DNA of 64,000 nucleotides from Clavelina lepadiformis. Its lineage: Eukaryota; Chordata; Ascidiacea; Aplousobranchia; Clavelinidae. This document shows positions 60,201 through 64,000 of the stretch, piece by piece; the first letter of the stretch is position 1; each line of letters opens with the position of its first letter. The position numbers and the translations under genes were made by a program. The stretch lies in contig NC_135247.1 of assembly GCF_947623445.1 (NCBI RefSeq), positions 17,362,501-17,426,500 of the forward strand, read 5' to 3'. The notes below the pieces were generated by a model. That model made no database searches, was not told where the DNA came from, and saw nothing but the letters and a program-made list of their open reading frames with translations.

Positions 60201-63200
60201 TATCCGACACAAAACTGCCGGGAACGGATTTCTTCCTATGCATTTTACCCCTTTAATCCGGAAACCCCGCTGTCCGACTCCGACACAAAAGTTTTGGAAC
60301 AAATGTGCTAAATCAATAGCAATAAAATCCGATAAACCGGATTATTAACAGTTAAGCGAAAATGATTCACGATTGTCCTAATACAGTATTGTTAGTTTGT
60401 TGACGAAACAATAGCCGATTATTATCTACGCATAATTACGTTGCGTTGCATAATGACGTTGTAGCAGCGGTGACGGTCCTATTCGTTGTGGCAAGCCACT
60501 TTGTCAGTTACAGCTGAGTAAGCCGCACAGCTTTTTAGTCATACTATGAAATACTGTACAGTATTTTAGAAACGAAAAAATAAATTGTTCATCAACACTA
60601 ACAAACAAAGCTTCCGCGGTCGCAAAAAAATACGTACATTACATAGGTTGAGTGCGGCAATCTATTGAAGACATACTGCTGCGACTCAATCGTGCTATCA
60701 GCTTTTGATATCGCATTGCGCAAAAATTGGAAACAGGCCTAAGAAAGTTCTAGACTGCTGGTCCCGCCGGAATGCTTCGCCATGCAAGAGCGGTTGTCAA
60801 ACCGATTTGCGGCCGCATGTTCGTCACTTCTGGCTTAGAGCATTCGTCTTTAATACGGTGGTTCTGGGGTTCGACACTGGGTCGGATCATACAAAAAATA
60901 TAATTTTATTTTAGTTGCTGTCCAGCCAGAAACTCGGTACTTAGAATTGGAGTAAGGTGCATACTGCGTATCGAACACGGTGCTGCATTTGCAAGATTGA
61001 TTGATTTTTTACTTTCCAATAATCCGGATACCCCGCTAAACCGACATTTTTTGACGAAACGAAGTGGTCCGGATTAACGAGGTCTCACTGTATATATGAT
61101 TTAGTATAAGTACGATTTATACCCAATATAGTGCAAACAAAGTAAGTGAGCTTTTAAAAGTTAATCTTATCGGAGCCATGTAGGCGTTGATCCTACATAA
61201 ATTATGAAACAAACAAAGGCGACAAAAGTAATACCTTGTGTACTCGAAACGTGATATTTCTAAAGAATTTTCCAGGTTTTTCGATAGAATTTGTTTGCAA
61301 AGTATTCGTCATACCGACAAAATTTAAACATATCTGAAAACCTTTCGTGATTAATCACTTATATGCATAAATAAATCAATGATAAAAAAATGAATGGGCC
61401 ATTGCCACTTTAAAAGATCTCATGACCGATACTTTTAACTTCACTTTGCGAAAGCGCGGGTCATGGATCAACAAAAGTTAAAGGATTGATAGATAGTTTT
61501 TTTTGCAGAATATAAAGGAACTGGAAAAGTCACACAGTTATTTTAAGTCCTATGCTTATATACAATGTGATGCAGACACCTTGGCTTAAATTTTATTGAG
61601 CATAAAATTTTAGAAACATTACAACTGATAAATTGTGCACGCAATGCTAATATGACATAAATGTATGATATTGATGGCCAGAATACTGTGGGTGACATTG
61701 ATGCATAAAGCACCGTCTAATCGGTTGCAATATAAAACCTTGTTTGAATCGATTTTATCTTTCTAAGACATAAAAAAGCAACAAAGCTAACTTAACCCGG
61801 AAGTTGTTGATTTAAATCAGCCAAGATTGCAAACTGTTGTTGAGGCATATTGCAGGATTTGCAATTGATCGGCGAGTCAACCTTCCGACGTTTAGAAAAA
61901 AATATCTCGCATGGGTATTCAATGATTCCCGATATATAGCTAAATTTATAAAATAACTATTTGCGCCAACAATAAATGTAAACCGAGTCAGAAGTTTGAC
62001 ACATGAGTCATATACCTTTTCCGAAGTTATCGCTGTGTTTTTTGAGCTACAAACTCTCAAAATATGCGGTTATCATACTGTTATGTTCGAGTGGTAACGA
62101 TGCAGCCTTAGTTACTCGGATAGGTTTTTATATCAACAAAATAACATCATCACAGGAAAAAGGGCAAAATAGCCACACTGACTCCATTAGAATCCGTACT
62201 TCTCGTACCTTTTCTAAAGTTACCCTAATATGTGGTTGGTCTTATTCCAGCCGGTGATGATCTTATTCTGATAGTTTTGATTTTGCTTTTGGCGCTTATC
62301 TTAATTCTTTCATGGAATTTACATGGGCGCGCCTCACGACATCACGAATCAACAAATTGGATTTTGGGCAGTTTGACGGATGCCTGATTTAGCGAAATAA
62401 AACAGTAGTGGCGGTTACAATAGAATAGACGGACGGTTATTTATGACAACACAAAAGCGTCGTTATTATTGTCAGTTCGGCATACCGTAATTGTTCCACG
62501 GGAAGTATTTAAGGTTGTTGATAAAGCGACACAAACAGCCATCTGTTGAACAGCAAATATATTCTCACTTGTATAAGGGAAAGCGAACTTAGCCATTTTA
62601 AATTTAAATACACGCATTAAAATTGAACAATATCAGCAATCGCGGCTTAGCGTTGACATAGCCTATAGGTACAGTAGCAGATACATCCAGGACATACTAG
62701 TATATATCTGTATCATCATCCAAACAGGGAATTCTTATGTTAAAACATAGCTTGCTTCTATATGGCCGATTGGCCGCACGCAATGCCCAACAGTGCAAGT
62801 TAAATACATCGGTTACGTTTGCTACAGCAGCAATGAATTATTTAGGAAGAATCAATCACGTTAGGCCATTCTAACCTTCATCAGTTCGTCGAACATTTTG
62901 TCGAATCCTTCTTCAGTGGTGTTTGGCTTCAGTTCTTTCACTGACATTTCAGCTTTCCTGAAAGGAAATTCACAAGTTAAAGTCAAATTGTGAACGATTT
63001 TTATTGCCTGGATTCAATCGAAAGCAATGGAAAAATCTCGTTGCTTTCTTTTGCAAGAAATAGCCCATTCTGCTAGATTCAAATTATTAACTACAAAGTA
63101 CTAAATGAACGAGTGTTCCACCTTCCAACCCTGTTAAAGTACCAGTCCCTGGCCGAGTACGGCATCATTGCAGCTGTGATGTTCGAATCGCTCCTGTAAT

Positions 63201-63908
63201 GCATGGTCCAGTTGAAATATCCGTTAAATTCGGTCAACGTTTTGTGCCAATAATGATTGACCGTCCACGGGCTTTCGTGGCTCCACCAAACGAATGCCTG
63301 GTCTGGTCGCCTGAAAAACAATTAGTCAGTTATCTACCGTACACTTTAGTATACGCAACGCCTGCAATTAAACAATCAAGAAAAAATGTGCTTGGCTGAT
63401 ACGGATAAAGGTGACGAAAATTAGTGTTGACTGTTTATTACTTTTCATTGGGTCAGGCAAAAGTCAAAAATAGTCACTTAAACGAAATAAAATGACCTTT
63501 TACGGGAGTCAGGCAAATCCTTCCCGTTCGTTCCTTTCATGTAGAATATGAGAGCGTCGCTGCTTTCGTACTGGTTTCGATCTTTTGTAATTTCGCAACC
63601 AAACCCGCAAGCCTCGGAGTCTGGGAGAGTCCAGCCCCCGTCGTGATAGGGCGGAACCCACATCAAAATTTTGGGTTTCGGAGCTTTTTCTACACAGACA
63701 ACAGATAAAGTTAGACTAAACTTCAATTACATTAATTTTTACTATTGAAATTATTATTATTAATCCCTTTTTGCTATTGTAATACAAAGTGAACAATTAT
63801 TATGAATTTCTATACCTGTGGTTTTATTCATGATTTTAAAAATTTTGTTTATTCTCAATTTTTTACTTTGTGTTGACATCAAAGGCGACGTAGGGAGTTT
63901 TTGCAAAA
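57269..63908 (-). CDS. Alpha-1,3-fucosyltransferase, copy B (partial, first exon beyond window)
   Basis: Seven exons correspond one-to-one to exons 2-8 of copy A with identical lengths: 63816-63908, 63497-63689, 63122-63310, 62876-62957, 58281-58468, 57806-58048, 57269-57485. The frame is open throughout and all splice sites are kept, so the gene looks functional. Exons at 57806-58048 and 58281-58468 are nucleotide-identical to copy A by eye. In exons 3-5 and the last exon nearly all changes are synonymous; the replacements I see are PKPR to PKPK in exon 3 and TTHW to TTQW in the last exon. The membrane-anchor exon should lie about 1.5-2 kb past the right edge, judging from copy A. The intron at 58469-62875 is 4.4 kb against 1.9 kb in copy A, through insertions. 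Confidence 0.92.
59632..59759. repeat. Single arm of the foldback element, in fucosyltransferase B intron
   Basis: This is the orthologue of the left arm at 51770-51898, with more than ten differences. The matching right arm is missing: alignment with copy A breaks at 61133/52334, just inside the inner edge of that arm, and resumes at ATCGGTTACG (62808/52478). Confidence 0.75.
60155..61090. mobile_element. pogo/Tigger-like element in fucosyltransferase B intron
   Basis: 936 bp with inverted ends CAGTGGGACCTCGTTAATCC and GGATTAACGAGGTCTCACTG, flanked by TA. Copy A keeps the empty site in an AT-repeat context (ATAGATATATATATGACATA), so the insertion came after the duplication. Both halves match the 467-bp MITE in CLUAP1 intron 2. 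The middle (about 60440-60945) is extra and includes a tRNA-like GGTTCGACACTGGGT at about 60868. No transposase frame was recognised. Confidence 0.85.
61134..62807. other. 1.67-kb copy-B-specific intronic segment
   Basis: Present only in unit B, where unit A has 52335-52477 instead. AT-rich, with no transposase frame, no terminal repeat and no recognised exon; the frames at 61812-62060 and 62003-62257 match nothing known. It is either an insertion in B or ancestral sequence deleted in A. Confidence 0.6.
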
Positions 63909-64000
63909 CTAAATAGTAAACAAACAAAAAAATAAATGGTTGTAACCTTTTTATCTCTTCACGAGTTCGGATGTCTAAACCGTTTATGGTACTGTATATG

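Larger units (their letters stand above)
56302..64000. repeat. Segmental duplication, unit B (fucosyltransferase B), incomplete at right edge
   Basis: Collinear with unit A. About 57490-59390 is almost base-identical to 49630-51530. The flanks 56302-57480 and the part after about 59430 show more substitutions and small indels. Insertions at 60155-61090 and 61134-62807 are absent from unit A. Confidence 0.93.

Overview
The window is nuclear DNA from an animal: AT-rich, with short GT-AG introns, and with every protein gene split into many exons. No operons, ribosome-binding sites or CRISPR arrays are present. The gene content, the vertebrate-like exon structure of the calcium-channel beta subunit, the compact spacing, and acceptor-like sites just upstream of several start codons together suggest a tunicate such as Ciona. 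The species assignment is inference.

Layout. 85-3689 (-): 5' half of ATP13A1, the P5A-type ER ATPase, running off the left edge. 5341-13866 (-): complete 23-exon GOLGA2 (GM130 golgin). 15368-20895 (+): complete CLUAP1/IFT38, divergent from GOLGA2, with a piggyBac element in intron 1 and a pogo-like MITE in intron 2. 22568-28354 (-): complete DGAT1, convergent with CLUAP1, with an upstream coding exon. 31851-40794 (-): voltage-gated calcium channel beta subunit with two alternative N-termini and an intronic hAT MITE. 40.8-48.4 kb: a gene-poor stretch with two hAT transposase fossils, a decayed tRNA-Ser duplication and two satellite arrays. 48.45-64 kb: a tandem segmental duplication carrying two alpha-1,3-fucosyltransferase genes (-). 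The first is complete with 8 exons. The second lacks only its first exon, which lies beyond the window.

Exon models were built by hand from splice signals, reading phase and remembered family sequences. Summed CDS lengths are divisible by three without internal stops for GOLGA2 (1093 aa), CLUAP1 (415 aa), DGAT1 (548 aa, or 480 aa from an internal ATG), CACNB (486 aa) and fucosyltransferase A (469 aa). The phases were used in choosing some splice sites, so this is supportive rather than fully independent.

The genes do not form one pathway. Several act in the secretory system (ATP13A1 and DGAT1 in the ER, GM130 and the fucosyltransferases in the Golgi), but this looks like coincidence of position. 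The most informative signals are evolutionary: a gene-conversion-like tract between the fucosyltransferase copies, a foldback element with both arms in one copy and one arm in the other, a MITE insertion with its empty site preserved next door, and a tRNA-Ser pair with complementary lesions. I found no convincing undescribed molecular system.
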